DNA from: Spirochaetaceae bacterium | GTDB taxonomy: Bacteria; Spirochaetota; Spirochaetia; Treponematales; Breznakiellaceae | Reading direction: 5' to 3' | Length of the DNA stretch: 6,457 nt | Assembly (NCBI GenBank): GCA_031278295.1 | Contig: JAITKQ010000062.1 | Location: 1-6,457, forward strand | Shown here: positions 4,992 through 6,457 of the stretch, one piece after another | Layout of the letters: every line of letters begins with the position of its first letter | Position numbering within the stretch: the first letter of the stretch is position 1 | Program-made: the position numbers and the translations under genes | Notes under the pieces: generated by a model | What the model saw: only the letters and a program-made list of their open reading frames with translations | The model's database searches: none | What the model was told of the DNA's origin: nothing

Positions 4992-6344
4992 GTGAAAAAA
5001 ACAAGCCTTATAACGATAGCACTCTTTTTTGGCACCGTACTGTACGGGCAGGAAGCCGCCGAAAACAAACCGGGTTTAGGCGGTTTTTTTCTTGCGACAG
5101 GTGAAAATATACTGAGCAATACGCTTCTGTACCTGGCAAACCGCTATATCGCGCACGAAGCGTGGGCGCAGGTAGACGGGGACTCGATACGGGACAACAT
5201 TACCGGCGGATGGGAATGGGACCATGACGAGTACTTTACAAACCAGTTTGGCCACCCCTATCAGGGTTCGGTCTACCACACGGCGGCCCGGTCAAACGGA
5301 TTTGGCTTTTACCAGGCGGCGCTGTTTGATATATTTGGCAGTTTGTCGTGGGAAATCGTTTTTGAAACAAATATGCCGTCCATAAACGATCTGATTTCCA
5401 CCACCCTGGGCGGCGCGGCGCTCGGTGAAATGTTCCACCGCCTGTATAAGGAAACCGCGGGCCCGTTTGTCGTACTGGTAAGTCCGATTGACACGATTAA
5501 CGGCCCGATCCTGTCATCCGGACGCAAAAATCAACATACAAACAATATTTACGCGCTCAAATTTGCCGCGGGAGTCGGATACACCTATGCAGGACAGTCA
5601 AGCGAACGGAAAAAATACGGCGGCACCGTGAATTTAAGTACGCTTCACGTGGCTTCTACGGATCTTACCTGCACCGTTGTATACGGGGACCCTTTTGTAC
5701 AGCACAGCGTCATACCGTACAATCATTTTGAATTGTTGCTTTATGCTAATCTCGGCCTTCCGTTCTGGTATAATTTAAAACTTTTATCAGACGCCTACAT
5801 GGTTTCGTTTTCCGTAATTGATACGGAAAACAGGCGGGCAAGTACCGGCTTAACCATGCATTACGACCTTTTTACGGACAGGCATATTGATTTTTTCAGC
5901 CAGGCCTTTGACTGGACCTACAAACACAGCAGGTCTTTTCAAAGCGGCGTTGAAATGGAATTCAGGGGGCATGTAGGCTGGACGGTTTTGGGTGTTGACG
6001 CATTTTGCGCTAACGATGAATACCCCGGCCTACGCAAAACGGAAAATAATTATGGAACCGGCCTAAACATAAAACTAATTTTTTCGGTAAAAAAACCCCG
6101 TTACGGCTCATTTGAGCTAAAGGCGTATACTTACGAAATTTTTAACATATTCCGAAACGGAAATATGGATACAGGAGCTGACTTTTTTATGTTTTTTGCC
6201 GCCGACTACTATTTCCCGCTTTGGGGAAACACGGTCATAGGGATTGCATCCTCCTCGTTATGGTACAAATCCGTCTATGACAGCCTGCCCGATAGACAAA
6301 GATTGACTCATGACGCCAAGCTGTACATCGCGTGGGTAAAATAA
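4992..6344 (+). CDS. Exported DUF3943 family protein, probable outer-membrane beta-barrel
   Basis: This protein has 450 residues and no known function. The start is GTG 4992: it gives a clean signal peptide (M-K-K-T, hydrophobic core about 5-17, likely cleavage after Y18-G19), and the next in-frame ATG is at residue 128, inside the domain. There is no clear ribosome binding site; the closest purine run is 13 bases away. No lipobox cysteine is present. Residues about 60-165 carry the conserved DUF3943 pattern: W74-x-W76-D77, N84, H88-P89-Y90-x-G92, A99-R100-S101-N102-G103, G116-S117 with W120-E121, P129-S130-x-N132-D133, and G145-E146. From about 190 to the end there are alternating polar and hydrophobic stretches rich in Y, F and W, as in outer-membrane beta-barrels. 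The chain ends I-A-W-V-K rather than with the usual terminal aromatic residue. Tandem stops TAA TAG close the gene. The family call rests on motif recall; the barrel is an inference. Confidence 0.82.
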   Translation: MKKTSLITIALFFGTVLYGQEAAENKPGLGGFFLATGENILSNTLLYLANRYIAHEAWAQVDGDSIRDNITGGWEWDHDEYFTNQFGHPYQGSVYHTAARSNGFGFYQAALFDIFGSLSWEIVFETNMPSINDLISTTLGGAALGEMFHRLYKETAGPFVVLVSPIDTINGPILSSGRKNQHTNNIYALKFAAGVGYTYAGQSSERKKYGGTVNLSTLHVASTDLTCTVVYGDPFVQHSVIPYNHFELLLYANLGLPFWYNLKLLSDAYMVSFSVIDTENRRASTGLTMHYDLFTDRHIDFFSQAFDWTYKHSRSFQSGVEMEFRGHVGWTVLGVDAFCANDEYPGLRKTENNYGTGLNIKLIFSVKKPRYGSFELKAYTYEIFNIFRNGNMDTGADFFMFFAADYYFPLWGNTVIGIASSSLWYKSVYDSLPDRQRLTHDAKLYIAWVK

Positions 6345-6347
6345 TAG

Positions 6348-6379
6348 AGTTGTTCAGAAACCTCAGTTTCTGAACAACT
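6348..6379. repeat. Perfect 14-bp inverted repeat just after the DUF3943 gene
   Basis: agttgttcagaaac at 6348-6361 pairs exactly with gtttctgaacaact at 6366-6379 around loop ctca. It begins immediately after the tandem stop codons. It could end or stabilise the 3' end of the mRNA, but on the plus strand only two Ts follow and the stem is AT-rich. On the minus strand the flank is richer in T (tattatttta), so it would work better as a terminator for leftward transcription entering from beyond the window. Confidence 0.8.
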
Positions 6380-6394
6380 TCCGCTGAAAAAAAG

Positions 6395-6450
6395 GCAAAA
6401 TGCTTTGCATTTTGCAAGACTTGTTCAAGAACCCGTGGGCTTTTGCCCAC
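6395..6450. repeat. Two further hairpins at the window end
   Basis: gcaaaatgc (6395-6403) pairs with gcattttgc (6407-6415) around ttt. gtgggc (6435-6440) pairs with gcccac (6445-6450) around tttt. Between them is the small palindrome gttcaagaac (6423-6432). It resembles part of the preceding 14-bp stem: ttgttcaagaac here against ttgttcagaaac there. No gene is supported in this stretch. Confidence 0.7.
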
Positions 6451-6457
6451 ATTCAAA

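Noticed and set aside
6235..6456. 73-codon minus-strand frame at the right end
   Set aside because: It covers the end of the DUF3943 gene and the hairpin cluster, with no ribosome binding site or domain; it is most likely spurious.

Overview
The window looks like chromosomal DNA of a spirochaete, probably a gut-type Treponema. The basis is indirect. The chemoreceptor has the S-M-N-A-A-I-E-A-A-H version of the receptor tip that I associate with treponemes, a DUF3943 outer-envelope protein is present, an anaerobe-type rubrerythrin is present, and G+C is moderate with GC-rich palindromic repeats between genes. No rRNA, tRNA, CRISPR array, transposase, integrase or phage gene is visible, so the species assignment is an inference.

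Layout. 1-247 is an array of palindromic repeats: three full 65-bp units plus two half units. 259-380 is a run of unrelated perfect hairpins. 410-1597 encodes a MacB/FtsX-type ABC transporter permease whose ATPase partner is not in the window. 1598-2024 is a 427-bp gap. Its first 300 bases hold GC-rich short repeats and one hairpin, and its last 120 bases hold a convincing vegetative promoter, a weaker sigma-28-like site and a good ribosome binding site. 2025-4187 encodes a 720-residue methyl-accepting chemotaxis protein with a periplasmic Cache sensor. 4188-4296 holds a probable terminator and a perfect 12-bp inverted repeat just before 4297-4836, which encodes rubrerythrin. 4837-4991 is a short gap without a convincing promoter. 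4992-6344 encodes an exported DUF3943 protein with a probable beta-barrel C-terminal half. 6345-6457 is a cluster of three further hairpins.

All four genes are on the plus strand, but they look like separate transcription units. Their functions (efflux or lipoprotein-type ABC transport, chemotaxis, peroxide detoxification, envelope protein of unknown role) do not form a recognisable pathway. I found no convincing new multi-gene system. The most unusual content is between the genes: a structured repeat array with a compensatory base-pair change, and perfect short-loop palindromes in nearly every gap, each with its own sequence.
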